From contig NZ_MUGS01000021.1 in the NCBI RefSeq assembly GCF_002222055.1, positions 1 to 64,000 of the forward strand: a stretch of DNA of 64,000 nt, given 5' to 3'. Within the stretch, counting starts at the first letter, position 1, and each line of letters begins with the position of its first letter. The notes under the pieces are model-generated. The model did no database searches. It saw only the letters and a program-made list of their open reading frames with translations, and was not told the DNA's origin. Source of the DNA: Flavobacterium araucananum (lineage in GTDB: Bacteria; Bacteroidota; Bacteroidia; Flavobacteriales; Flavobacteriaceae). Below, one piece after another: positions 43,576 to 52,109 of this stretch. Made by a program: the position numbers and the translations under genes.

Positions 43576-45018
43576 ATGAAAAAATTATTAATTTTCTTTC
43601 TTCTCCTTTATAAATCAGTACTTCTGGGGCAAACGGTATTGAACTCCTATCCCTTGGATTTAAAAAAATATGATCAGGCAAATCAAGTTCTCAATGTCGA
43701 AAACACAATAACAAACGATGTTTTTGTATTTGCAACAAACACAGAAAACGTTACAGTCTTAAAATACAACAGCGCTTTGTTCCTAAAAAGCGAACTTACC
43801 GTTGCGCGTGCCAATCTCGAAGGTTATTCGATCATTGGATACAGTTTTAGCGAAGACGAAAACCCAACTTTATACTGGGCAACAGAAGATTATAAAAGTA
43901 TTATAGTGGCTAAATATTACCTGGAAGACAAAACCTATAAAATGCTAAGTTTTAAATTTCCTGCTTTGAGCCAGTCTGTCATTACAACATTTCAAAAAAA
44001 CAATTTATTCTACATCCTGACCAAAGATAAAGTGCAGCCCATATTAATTGCTTATATTTTTAAAAATGGAGTTGTAGAAGAAAAAGCATTTGATTTTGCG
44101 GGCTTTACATTTCAAAATCGCAAGACACAGTTCTTAACTTTCAATGATATTATCAAAGAAAACCCAATCGAAAAAATAGAATCAGACGACTACAATCCTT
44201 TGTACAAAAGTGCACAAAGAAGTAAAGTATATATGTTAGACAATCACATTGTTTTGTCATTGGACTATAATCCCAAAAAAACACAGGTCTTTGATATGAA
44301 TCTTGAAAATCATGATTTGATCGAAAAAAACTTTGATCAATCTGAAACTCAAAGCCCAAGAAAATCAAGTAACTCTTTTTTATATCAGGACAAAATATAC
44401 CAGATCAATGCTACTCAGGACGAACTTATATTTGATGTAAAAAATTATAATTCGGGAGAAATCCTAAAAAGCTTTAAAGTCACAAAAAATGACACCATCC
44501 GTTTCAAAAGCTCTCCTTTGTTAATGCAGGGAGAAACGGAAAGAACGCGGGAAATAAAAAAAACAAGTAAGTTCTTACAACGTCTTTCATACTTAGATAT
44601 AGGCTTATCTGTTTTTAAAAGCGGTCAAACTACGATGGTAACTTTGGGCGGAGTCCCAAGACCTGAAAGAATGTATTATACTGTAAATGATGAGTTATTC
44701 TCTTTTGATTATACACAAACTTTTCATTCTGAGAGTGTGTTTTTTGAAAGCACATTAGATCGCAATAATGAATTCTTTAAACGCATACAGCAGCCCCTTG
44801 CCCTTGATAACATTAACTACTTTTTAAATCAGAATAAAAAAGCAACATTCCCAAATATCTTAAAATTCAGGGATTTCTATATTCTGGGATATTTTGACAG
44901 TGGTACAAAACAATATATTATGCGCAAATTTACAGACGGTTTTGCCCCCGAAGAACCTTTAAATCCTATTATAAACAAAGCTATTTTCTCGAAATCGTTT
45001 CCTGTAGACAAACCTTAA
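43576..45018 (+). CDS. exported protein of unknown function, paralogue of 37614-39065
   Basis: A 480-residue protein with a signal peptide (KKLLIFFLLLYKSVLLGQ). It aligns end to end with the protein at 37614: an early S-x-P-L-(E/D)-L-K-K motif, a central NPLYKSAQRSKVY against LNDAAKRRKCY, SNSFLYQDKIYQI against SNSFFIDNKLYQI, and a shared end LGYFDSGTKQYIMRKF. The Gly-rich insert of the paralogue is missing and the C-terminus is 30 residues longer. No domain recognised; beta-propeller-like. Role unknown. Confidence 0.75.
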   Translation: MKKLLIFFLLLYKSVLLGQTVLNSYPLDLKKYDQANQVLNVENTITNDVFVFATNTENVTVLKYNSALFLKSELTVARANLEGYSIIGYSFSEDENPTLYWATEDYKSIIVAKYYLEDKTYKMLSFKFPALSQSVITTFQKNNLFYILTKDKVQPILIAYIFKNGVVEEKAFDFAGFTFQNRKTQFLTFNDIIKENPIEKIESDDYNPLYKSAQRSKVYMLDNHIVLSLDYNPKKTQVFDMNLENHDLIEKNFDQSETQSPRKSSNSFLYQDKIYQINATQDELIFDVKNYNSGEILKSFKVTKNDTIRFKSSPLLMQGETERTREIKKTSKFLQRLSYLDIGLSVFKSGQTTMVTLGGVPRPERMYYTVNDELFSFDYTQTFHSESVFFESTLDRNNEFFKRIQQPLALDNINYFLNQNKKATFPNILKFRDFYILGYFDSGTKQYIMRKFTDGFAPEEPLNPIINKAIFSKSFPVDKP

Positions 45019-45111
45019 ATTTATTGAGAATTAATCCAAATGGCTCCTGTTTGTTAATTTGAAAAAAGCGTTTTGAAATATTTTTTCTAACTTTACAAAA
45101 AAGTCAACATT

Positions 45112-45630
45112 ATGTTATCGAAAAATATTGAAACCGCTTTAAATAAGCAAATTCGCATAGAAGCCGAATCTTCTCAAACATACCTTTCTATGGCTTGCTG
45201 GGCAGAAGTTCACGGATTAGAAGGAATCGCACAATTTATGTACACACAATCAGACGAAGAGCGTGCACACATGCTTAAACTGGTAAAGTATATAAACGAA
45301 CGCGGAGGCCACGCACAAATTACAGATCTAAAAGCGCCAAAAACATCTTATTCTACTTTTAAAGAAATGTTTGAAGCACTTTATAACCATGAGATTTTTG
45401 TTTCAGAGTCTATCAATGAACTGGTACACATTACTTTTTCTGAAAAAGATTATGCAACACATAATTTCTTACAATGGTATGTAGCAGAACAAATCGAGGA
45501 AGAAGCAACAGCAAAATCTATCCTGGACAAAATTAACTTAATTGGAGATGATAAAGGCGGACTTTACTTGTTCGACCGTGATATCCAGCAATTAACAGTG
45601 ACAAGCTCTATTGCTATCAACCCAAAATAA
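45112..45630 (+). CDS. ferritin
   Basis: A 172-residue four-helix-bundle iron-storage protein. Ferroxidase ligands are in place: Glu in IRIEAESSQTYLSM, E-x-x-H in QSDEERAHMLKL, and later EQIEEEATAKSILDKI. Length and the C-terminal GLYLFDRDIQQL fit bacterial ferritin (FtnA type) rather than haem-binding bacterioferritin. A TAACTTTA sequence at 45088-45095 is a near match to the -7 consensus. The Lys/Cys-rich small gene follows with its own promoter. Confidence 0.93.
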   Translation: MLSKNIETALNKQIRIEAESSQTYLSMACWAEVHGLEGIAQFMYTQSDEERAHMLKLVKYINERGGHAQITDLKAPKTSYSTFKEMFEALYNHEIFVSESINELVHITFSEKDYATHNFLQWYVAEQIEEEATAKSILDKINLIGDDKGGLYLFDRDIQQLTVTSSIAINPK

Positions 45631-45677
45631 AAAAAGTTAAAGTTTATTTAGAATATATAAAAATAACTATTTTCTTT

Positions 45678-45685
45678 TATATTTG
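45678..45685 (+). promoter_or_regulatory. -7 promoter element of the small Lys/Cys-rich gene
   Basis: TATATTTG (TAnnTTTG), 26 bases before the TTG start at 45712. Confidence 0.5.
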
Positions 45686-45702
45686 CTTCTGTTTTTAAAT
45701 AC

Positions 45703-45714
45703 GGAGGAAAATTG
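45703..45714 (+). promoter_or_regulatory. Shine-Dalgarno GGAGG before a TTG start
   Basis: GGAGG (45703-45707), four A, then TTG (45712-45714). A full Shine-Dalgarno sequence is unusual in this phylum. It fixes the non-ATG start of the small gene. Confidence 0.55.
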
Positions 45715-45897
45715 AGCAAGAAAGAAAAAGATAAGGACAAAAAAAAGGATAAAAAGAAAAAGAAGAAAGAAGCTATCCTTGACAAGATTAAAAAGTTGGA
45801 AAACTGCAAATCTTCTTGCTGTGAGAAATATAAAAAAAGTGAAAAGAAACGCTGCTCACGATGTCCTATGTTTGATTTATTCAAAAAAACTGCTTAA
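45712..45897 (+). CDS. 61-residue lysine-rich protein with C-terminal cysteine cluster
   Basis: It begins at TTG 45712 (MSKKEKDKDKKKDKKKKKKE). Residues 1-28 are nearly all Lys/Asp/Glu. The C-terminal half, LENCKSSCCEKYKKSEKKRC, continues with SRCPMFDLF and has five Cys in C-x3-CC and C-x2-C spacing, a likely metal site. I recognise this RC-x-RCPMFDL pattern as recurrent in small Flavobacterial proteins but know of no assigned function. It lies between ferritin and DUF2461 with its own promoter and terminator. A link to iron is suggested only by position. Confidence 0.65.
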   Translation: MSKKEKDKDKKKDKKKKKKEAILDKIKKLENCKSSCCEKYKKSEKKRCSRCPMFDLFKKTA

Positions 45898-45907
45898 CAC
45901 ACATATA

Positions 45908-45938
45908 CAAAACCCACCAAACTTTTTGGTGGGTTTTT
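45908..45938 (+). terminator. intrinsic terminator
   Basis: AAAACCCACCAAA-ctt-TTTGGTGGGTTTT hairpin with T-run, 11 bases after the small gene. Confidence 0.88.
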
Positions 45939-45988
45939 AGTTTAAACCACACTTGTCTTTTGATTTTAAAGAGACTCAAAACTTACTT

Positions 45989-46681
45989 ATGAAAAACAAC
46001 ATTATCATACCCAAATCCAGTCTTGATTTTTTGCTTAAGCTTAAAGAAAACAATAACAAACCCTGGTTTGAAGCCAATAAGCCAAATTACTTAAAAGAAC
46101 TAAATCATATTGAAACCTTTGCGGGTGCTTTGCTTGAAGAACTTTCTAAAACGGATGTCCTGGAAACATCATCCGGCAAAAAAAGTGTATACCGAATTTA
46201 TCGTGACATTCGTTTTTCTAACGACAAAACTCCTTTTAAAACCTTTTGGGGAGGCAGTTTTACCAGAGCAACCAATCAAAGACGCGGTGGTTACTATTTT
46301 CATCTCGAAAAAGGAAACAGTTTTTTTGCAGGGGGTTTTTGGGGACCAAATGCCGCAGATTTAAAACGCATAAGAAGCGAATTTGCACATGATTCTGAAA
46401 CCATGCAAAAAATATTGAAGTCAAAAGCTTTTGTAAGCACGTTTGGCACTTTGCAGGGCGAACAGCTCAAAACCGCACCAAAAGGTTACGATGTAAATCA
46501 TAAGGCCATTGATTTACTGCGTTACAAACAGTTTTTGATCATCAAACGTTTTACGGATGAAGAAGTATTAAGTCCGCTTTTTTTAGAAAAAGCTTTAGAA
46601 ACATGCCAAAACATGCGACCTTTTTTTGATTATATGAGCGAAATACTTTCAACAGATATAAATGGCGGTTCGGTTCTATAA
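45989..46681 (+). CDS. DUF2461 family protein
   Basis: A 230-residue protein from ATG 45989 (MKNNIIIPKSSLDFLLKLKENN). The N-terminal FL-x-x-LK-x-NNNKPWFEANK, the central VYRIYRDIRFSNDKTPFKT and the GGYYFHLEKGNSFFAGGFWGP segment define DUF2461 (TIGR02453). The family is widespread and functionally unassigned. Single gene. Confidence 0.92.
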   Translation: MKNNIIIPKSSLDFLLKLKENNNKPWFEANKPNYLKELNHIETFAGALLEELSKTDVLETSSGKKSVYRIYRDIRFSNDKTPFKTFWGGSFTRATNQRRGGYYFHLEKGNSFFAGGFWGPNAADLKRIRSEFAHDSETMQKILKSKAFVSTFGTLQGEQLKTAPKGYDVNHKAIDLLRYKQFLIIKRFTDEEVLSPLFLEKALETCQNMRPFFDYMSEILSTDINGGSVL

Positions 46682-46685
46682 AAAC

Positions 46686-46717
46686 AAAACCCGACAGGTA
46701 TAAAGCCTGTCGGGTTT
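46686..46717. terminator. bidirectional terminator (CCCGACAGG type)
   Basis: AAAACCCGACAGG and CCTGTCGGGTTT arms between converging genes. The stem is the same as at 14399-14431, so this hairpin is a reused terminator. Confidence 0.75.
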
Positions 46718-46739
46718 GAATCTCAAATATTGTTAAGCT

Positions 46740-47072
46740 TTATTTACTGAGCAACAAAATCTCATTGACCACAACTTCGGTCACATATTTCTTTTCTCCG
46801 TTTTTATCGTCATAACTTCTGTGTGTAAGTTTTCCTTCTATGGCAATCTCCTTGCCTTTTACCACATATTTTTCGATAATATCGGCTGTTTTACCCCAAG
46901 CTGTAACACGGTGCCACTCTGTTTGCTCGACCTTTTCGCCTTTGTCGTTGGTGTATTTGTCATTGGTTGCGATCGTTAAGTGAGCAAGCTTTCTTCCGTT
47001 TTCTAATGTTTTAATTTCCGGATCGTTTCCAACGTTCCCTATTAATTGTACTCTGTTTTTCATTGCATTCAT
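46740..47072 (-). CDS. ssb: single-stranded DNA-binding protein, short form
   Basis: A 110-residue OB-fold protein: NRVQLIGNVGNDPEIKTLENGRKLAHLTIATN, then TEWHRVTAWGKTADIIEKYVVKGKEIAIEGKL, matching bacterial SSB. It ends right after the OB fold (VVVNEILLLSK), so the disordered linker and the acidic Asp-Asp-Asp-Ile-Pro-Phe-type tail that recruits repair partners are absent. This is therefore probably an accessory SSB rather than the replication one. Start at ATG 47072 or 47063 (MKNRVQL). Confidence 0.92.
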   Translation of the reverse strand: MNAMKNRVQLIGNVGNDPEIKTLENGRKLAHLTIATNDKYTNDKGEKVEQTEWHRVTAWGKTADIIEKYVVKGKEIAIEGKLTHRSYDDKNGEKKYVTEVVVNEILLLSK

Positions 47073-47200
47073 GGCTTATAATTTTTAAATGTTCGTATAA
47101 AAGAATTCGTTTATCAAATTCAACAAGGCAAAGATGCGACCCGCTTCAACACTTATTCGGTTGCAAACTATTTACTTTCGGTTGTAACTATTTGTAAGCG

Positions 47201-47232
47201 TTTGTAAATGGAAATGTTTTTTTGTATATTTA
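47201..47232 (+). promoter_or_regulatory. promoter of the GNAT-nitrilase operon
   Basis: TTTG (47201-47204), 20-base gap, TATATTTA (47225-47232; last base differs from TAnnTTTG), then 16 bases to ATG 47249. Confidence 0.5.
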
Positions 47233-47248
47233 GCATAAATCTTACAAT

Positions 47249-48778
47249 ATGCAGACAAAAATTAATAAAGTTGAATTAAGAAACTTAGAGTTTGACGATT
47301 ATCAGCAATTAAAAAACTCAATGGTCGAATCGTATCCTGAAATGGCCAATTCGTACTGGAGAGCAGCTGATATTAAAAGACTACTTTCGATTTTTCCTGA
47401 AGGTCAACTGGTTATATTAGTTGACGGCATCGTTGTAGGATCTGCATTGTCCTTGATTGTCGACGAGAAACTGGTAGACAAAAGACACAATTATAAACAG
47501 ATTCTTGGCGATTATACCTTCTCGACTCACAATAAAAACGGGGAAATTTTGTACGGTATAGACGTTTTTATCCACCCTAACTATCGCGGCTTGCGTTTAG
47601 GGCGACGTTTATATGACGCGAGAAAAGAATTATGCGAACAATTAAACCTAAAAGCCATTGTTTTTGCAGGAAGGATTCCCAACTACAACCAACATTCTAA
47701 AAAACTCACTCCAAAAACGTATATTGACAAAGTAAAACACAAAGAATTACATGATCCTGTACTGTCGTTTCAATTAAGCAATGATTTTCACGTGTTGCGA
47801 ATCATCAAAAACTATCTGGAGGGCGATGAAGAATCAAAGGAATTTGCTGTTCTTCTGGAATGGAATAATGTGTATTACGACGAAAGTCCAAAACTTATTA
47901 ATCTCGAAAAAAGCGTTATTCGTTTAGGATTAGTGCAATGGCAAATGCGCCAATTAAACAATCTTGAAGAATTTTTTGAGCAGGCAGAGTTTTTTATCGA
48001 TGTCGTTTCCGGTTACGGAAGTGATTTTGCCTTATTTCCGGAACTTTTTATTGCGCCTTTAATGGCAGATTACAATCATTTGTCTGAGGCAGAAGCCATT
48101 CGTGAACTTGCCCGATATTCTGACCCTATCAGAAAACGTTTTCAGGAATTTGCCATCTCCTACAACATCAATATTATTACCGGGAGCATGCCTTATTTAG
48201 AGAACAATAACTTGTATAATGTTGGCTTTTTATGCAAAAGAGACGGAACTTCAGAAATGTACACTAAAATTCACGTGACCCCAAACGAAGTACAACATTG
48301 GGGCATGAAAGGCGGATCTCAATTTAAAACCTTTGATACGGATTGTGGCAAAATTGGAATCTTAATTTGTTATGATGTTGAGTTTCCGGAGCTTTCGAGA
48401 ATTTTGGCCAACGAGGGAATGAATATATTATTTGTTCCGTTTTTAACCGATACTCAAAATGCATATACTCGCGTAAAACATTGCTCGCAAGCCCGCGCCA
48501 TCGAAAACGAATGTTATGTCGCAATCGCCGGTTGTGTAGGTAACTTACCAAAGGTCAACAACATGGACATTCAATATGCACAGGCATCTGTGTTTACACC
48601 ATCAGATTTTGCTTTTCCGAGTAATGGAATAAAAGCTGAGGCAACACCCAATACAGAAATGACTTTGATTGTTGATGTTGATTTAAATTTACTAAAACAG
48701 TTGCACGAACATGGAAGTGTTCGAATTTTGAAAGATCGAAGAACTGATTTATACGAAATTAAAAAAATCGAACCATGA
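47249..48778 (+). CDS. GNAT acetyltransferase fused to carbon-nitrogen hydrolase
   Basis: A 509-residue fusion. Residues about 1-200 are a GNAT fold (VIVGSALSLIVDEK-like core and FIHPNYRGLRLGRRLYDARKEL, the acetyl-CoA loop). Residues about 225-505 are a nitrilase-superfamily amidohydrolase with the Glu-Lys-Cys triad: Glu in LFPELFIAP, Lys in MYTKIHVTP and Cys in IGILICYDVEFPEL. This two-domain arrangement is known in many bacteria, but its substrate is not. It overlaps the next gene by four bases (ATGA), indicating an operon. Confidence 0.9.
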   Translation: MQTKINKVELRNLEFDDYQQLKNSMVESYPEMANSYWRAADIKRLLSIFPEGQLVILVDGIVVGSALSLIVDEKLVDKRHNYKQILGDYTFSTHNKNGEILYGIDVFIHPNYRGLRLGRRLYDARKELCEQLNLKAIVFAGRIPNYNQHSKKLTPKTYIDKVKHKELHDPVLSFQLSNDFHVLRIIKNYLEGDEESKEFAVLLEWNNVYYDESPKLINLEKSVIRLGLVQWQMRQLNNLEEFFEQAEFFIDVVSGYGSDFALFPELFIAPLMADYNHLSEAEAIRELARYSDPIRKRFQEFAISYNINIITGSMPYLENNNLYNVGFLCKRDGTSEMYTKIHVTPNEVQHWGMKGGSQFKTFDTDCGKIGILICYDVEFPELSRILANEGMNILFVPFLTDTQNAYTRVKHCSQARAIENECYVAIAGCVGNLPKVNNMDIQYAQASVFTPSDFAFPSNGIKAEATPNTEMTLIVDVDLNLLKQLHEHGSVRILKDRRTDLYEIKKIEP

Positions 48779-49122
48779 AAACATGCCTTGAATGCTCCGA
48801 AAAAATTGTAGGCAGAGAGGACAAAAAGTTTTGTTCTGACAGTTGTCGAAATGCTTACAATAATAAAATAAATAAGGATAGCACCAATTTCATGCGCAAT
48901 GTAAACAACAAATTACGAAAAAATTATCGTATTTTGTCCGAATTAAATATTGATGGAAAATCTAAAGCAACTCGCGAAAAAATGATAAACAAAGGCTTTG
49001 ATTTCGACTTCTTTACCAATATCTTGCAAACCAAAACAGGAAATACCTACTATTTCTTGTACGATCAAGGATATCGCTCTCTGGACAATGATTATTTTAT
49101 GCTTGTTAAAAAAGAAATATAG
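48775..49122 (+). CDS. small protein with N-terminal zinc ribbon
   Basis: A 115-residue protein. The N-terminus MKTCLECSEKIVGREDKKFCSDSCRNAYNNKI has a C-x2-C ... C-x3-C treble-clef zinc site like DUF2116/MYM-type ribbons. The remainder is basic and helical, then beta (GNTYYFLYDQGYRSLDNDYFMLV). It could bind nucleic acid, but no family function is known. Start overlaps the GNAT-nitrilase stop by four bases; the next gene begins 12 bases after its stop. Confidence 0.8.
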   Translation: MKTCLECSEKIVGREDKKFCSDSCRNAYNNKINKDSTNFMRNVNNKLRKNYRILSELNIDGKSKATREKMINKGFDFDFFTNILQTKTGNTYYFLYDQGYRSLDNDYFMLVKKEI

Positions 49123-49134
49123 TACGTATTCATC

Positions 49135-51528
49135 ATGAAAAAAAACCCTACCTCAATTCTGGCCGTAGTCTGCATTTTAGCAATTCTTGGCATCATATAC
49201 GCCTCGATGATGCCGCAATGGATTTCGAAAAATGAAGAAGCTCTTGCTGAATTCTCGACCGAAAGAGCCCTCAATCAAGTCGAAATTATTGCACAAAAAC
49301 CGCATTACGTGGGTTCTACCAATCACGAGCTGGTTGCCAATTATCTAAAACTTGAGCTTAATCGGATAGGTCTGGAAACCTCAGTTCAGGAAGGATTTAC
49401 CCTTAACGACAAAGGTCTTTTGGTAAAATCTAAAAACATTCTGGCCCGGATAAAAGGAACCAACAACTCAAAAGCTCTTTTATTGCTGTCGCATTATGAT
49501 AGTGCCCCACATTCATTTTCTAAAGGTGCAAGCGACGATGCCTCAGGAGTAGCAACTATATTAGAAGGAATTCGTGCTTTTTTATACGCAAAACAACCCC
49601 ATAAAAATGACATTATTATTCTGTTTTCTGATGCCGAAGAACTGGGCTTAAACGGAGCCGCTCTTTTTGTAAACAAACATCCGTGGGCAAAAGACGTAGG
49701 TTTGGTCATTAATTTTGAAGCAAGAGGTTCGTCCGGTCCAAGTTATATGTTAATGGAAACCAATAAAGGAAATGAAGCCCTTGTAAAAGAATTCGCAAAT
49801 GCAAAAGCTAAATATCCCGTCTCAAACTCTTTGATGTACAGCATCTATAAAATGCTGCCAAACGATACTGATTTAACCGTTTTTAGACAACAAGGAAACA
49901 TTCAGGGTTTCAATTTTGCCTTTATAGACGGACATTATAATTATCACACCCAACAAGACGACGTTCAGCATCTAAATAAAACTACATTGGCGCATCAGGG
50001 AACCTATTTGATGCCATTGCTAAAATACTTCTCAAATGTTGATTTAAACACAACCAATTCGACTTCAGATGATGTTTATTTTAGCGTTCCTTTCTCTTTT
50101 ATAAGTTATCCGTTTTCTTGGGTATTACCAATGACCATCATTGCTTTGGGTTTATTAATCCTTTTTATATTTATTGGAAAAATTAAACTGGTCATTACTT
50201 TCAGGGAAATTCTCAGAGGATTTGTTCCGCTTTTAGGATCCATTGTTGTTTCTGGATTGGTGACCTTTTTAGGCTGGAAAATTCTACTGCAAATCTATCC
50301 TCAATATTCAGATTTACTAAACGGGTTTACCTACAATGGTCATGCCTACATTGGTGCTTTTGTAACGTTGAGTATTGCCATTTCGTTTGCTTTCTACCAT
50401 CATTTTTCGGAAGCAAAAATTACAATGAACCATTTTGTAGCGCCATTGTTATTATGGATTATCATCAATGCCTTTTTGGCCAATAGCTTAACCGGAGCAG
50501 GTTTCCTGATTATTCCGGTTTATTTTGGCATTCTCTTATTCGGAATTTTTGTCATCACACAACATTACAGCCTGGGTTTAAACTTATTGTTTAGCATTCC
50601 TGCCCTGATCATTGTAGCGCCTTTTATAGTTATGTTCCCGATTGGTTTAGGACTTAAAATTCTTTTTGGAAGTGCCATTCTAACCGTCTTGCTTTTTGGA
50701 TTATTACTTCCTGTTTTTGGTTCTTTCTTTAAAAAGGGAGCCTGGACGATGTTCTTTTTTGCGGTTTCGATTGGCTTCTTTATTTCTGCAGGATATCATT
50801 CCGGTTACGAGCGTGGAGAAGCAAAATCAAACAGTTTACTTTATGTTTATAACGCCAATACAAATTCTGCGGTCTGGACCACTTATGACGTAAATCTGGA
50901 CGATTGGACGAAGAGTTATTTAGGAGAAAAAAATCAGAAAGCCGTAGGATTAAACGATCTTCCGTTGGCCAGCAAATACAATTCAGGTTTTACATACAGT
51001 GCAATTGCTCCTGTAGTTGATATTCCAAAACCAACCATTACATTTATAAAAGATAGTGTTGTAGGGAATAACAGGTATCTAAAAATTAAAATTGCGCCAA
51101 ACCGAAAGGTAAACCGTTACGACATTTATGCCAATCCAAAAATGACGTTTTTCAACTTTAAAGCTAATGGTGTTGCAACTGCCGGCGAAAAAGGAAATCG
51201 TCTGGAACGTGATGGCTCAAAAATTTTATGTTATTATGTTGTAGGCAATGAACCTCTGGTAATGGATTTCTACATCAATAAATCATCTCTTTTTGATATG
51301 GATTTAATCGAAAGTTCTTTCGATTTAATGACAAATCCTTTATTGCAAATAAAACCAAGAAGCGACTGGATGATGCCAACGCCTTTTGTTTTAAATGATG
51401 CTGTTTTAATTCAGCAAAAAATAAAGAAATATACCGCTCCGGTAGTTCCTCTAAAACCAGCAACTACGGCAAAAGATAGTATTAACATTGCAAAAGACAG
51501 TTTGAAAAAGGTTATAAAACCAGAATAA
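49135..51528 (+). CDS. membrane-anchored M28-family metallopeptidase
   Basis: A 797-residue protein. One N-terminal helix (TSILAVVCILAILGIIYAS), then an M28 aminopeptidase domain (about 45-305) with zinc/catalytic residues in SHYDSAPHS, GASDDASGVATI, FSDAEELGLNGA and DGHYNYHTQQDD. About eight membrane helices follow (about 325-560), then a beta-rich C-terminal domain of 230 residues. The layout resembles ER/vacuolar-type M28 peptidases (Fxna/Pff1 group). The catalytic domain is probably outside the cytoplasm. It is likely the third gene of an operon. Confidence 0.88.
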   Translation: MKKNPTSILAVVCILAILGIIYASMMPQWISKNEEALAEFSTERALNQVEIIAQKPHYVGSTNHELVANYLKLELNRIGLETSVQEGFTLNDKGLLVKSKNILARIKGTNNSKALLLLSHYDSAPHSFSKGASDDASGVATILEGIRAFLYAKQPHKNDIIILFSDAEELGLNGAALFVNKHPWAKDVGLVINFEARGSSGPSYMLMETNKGNEALVKEFANAKAKYPVSNSLMYSIYKMLPNDTDLTVFRQQGNIQGFNFAFIDGHYNYHTQQDDVQHLNKTTLAHQGTYLMPLLKYFSNVDLNTTNSTSDDVYFSVPFSFISYPFSWVLPMTIIALGLLILFIFIGKIKLVITFREILRGFVPLLGSIVVSGLVTFLGWKILLQIYPQYSDLLNGFTYNGHAYIGAFVTLSIAISFAFYHHFSEAKITMNHFVAPLLLWIIINAFLANSLTGAGFLIIPVYFGILLFGIFVITQHYSLGLNLLFSIPALIIVAPFIVMFPIGLGLKILFGSAILTVLLFGLLLPVFGSFFKKGAWTMFFFAVSIGFFISAGYHSGYERGEAKSNSLLYVYNANTNSAVWTTYDVNLDDWTKSYLGEKNQKAVGLNDLPLASKYNSGFTYSAIAPVVDIPKPTITFIKDSVVGNNRYLKIKIAPNRKVNRYDIYANPKMTFFNFKANGVATAGEKGNRLERDGSKILCYYVVGNEPLVMDFYINKSSLFDMDLIESSFDLMTNPLLQIKPRSDWMMPTPFVLNDAVLIQQKIKKYTAPVVPLKPATTAKDSINIAKDSLKKVIKPE

Positions 51529-51535
51529 AAACAAA

Positions 51536-51565
51536 GGGCAAACTTAACCAGAGTTTGCCCTTTTA
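51536..51565. terminator. bidirectional terminator
   Basis: GGGCAAAC-ttaaccaga-GTTTGCCC hairpin with A-rich and T-rich flanks between the converging peptidase and rhodanese genes. Confidence 0.85.
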
Positions 51566-51566
51566 T

Positions 51567-51962
51567 TTAACAAGCACATTCAAATTTCAACCCGGTTTTT
51601 ACACCGTTTGATCCTTCGGTAGCATAACCGTCAAACTTCCACCACTCGATTCCACCTATTAACTCTTTTACTTTAAACCCCAGTTTTGCCATATTCAAAG
51701 CCCCTTTTGTTGAGGCATTGCAACCAATTCCGTCACAATACGTAACGTACAAAACCTCCTTATCCAAATGTTTTGTAGTTTCGACCGTCATTTCGCGATG
51801 CGGAATATTGATCGCTGTTGGTATATGTTCTGCTTCAAAACCAAAGGCTTTTCGGGCATCAATTGCAATCACCTTCTCTGAGCTGTTTAAGGCATCAAAC
51901 AAATCAGACGGATCCATTTCGAAGGCTAATTTGTTTTCGTAGTGTTTAATTTGTTCTTCCAT
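51567..51962 (-). CDS. rhodanese-domain protein
   Basis: A 131-residue single-domain sulfurtransferase from ATG 51962 (MEEQIKHYENKL). Segments VIAIDARKAFGFEAEHIPTAINIPH and GALNMAKLGFKVKELIGGIEWWKFDGY are typical rhodanese. The active-site loop is YCDGIGCNAS, longer than the classical C-x4-R loop, with Cys in place. Divergent from a MetR-like regulator across 147 bases, suggesting control by it. Confidence 0.9.
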   Translation of the reverse strand: MEEQIKHYENKLAFEMDPSDLFDALNSSEKVIAIDARKAFGFEAEHIPTAINIPHREMTVETTKHLDKEVLYVTYCDGIGCNASTKGALNMAKLGFKVKELIGGIEWWKFDGYATEGSNGVKTGLKFECAC

Positions 51963-52109
51963 TTTTATGCTGATTTTTGATTTTTGTTTATCCAAAAGTA
52001 AGCGAACACCAAGTCTCATAAAAACGAAAAGAATTCATCAAGTAGATTACTTTTTTTCATAGAAAAACCATCCTGAAATTTTGTTACTTTGTATTCTAAT
52101 TCCCAAAAA

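Noticed and set aside
45648-45884. 78-residue minus-strand frame rich in Phe, Leu and Ser
   Set aside because: Antisense of the Lys-rich small protein at 45712; poly-Lys codons read backwards give poly-Phe/Leu.
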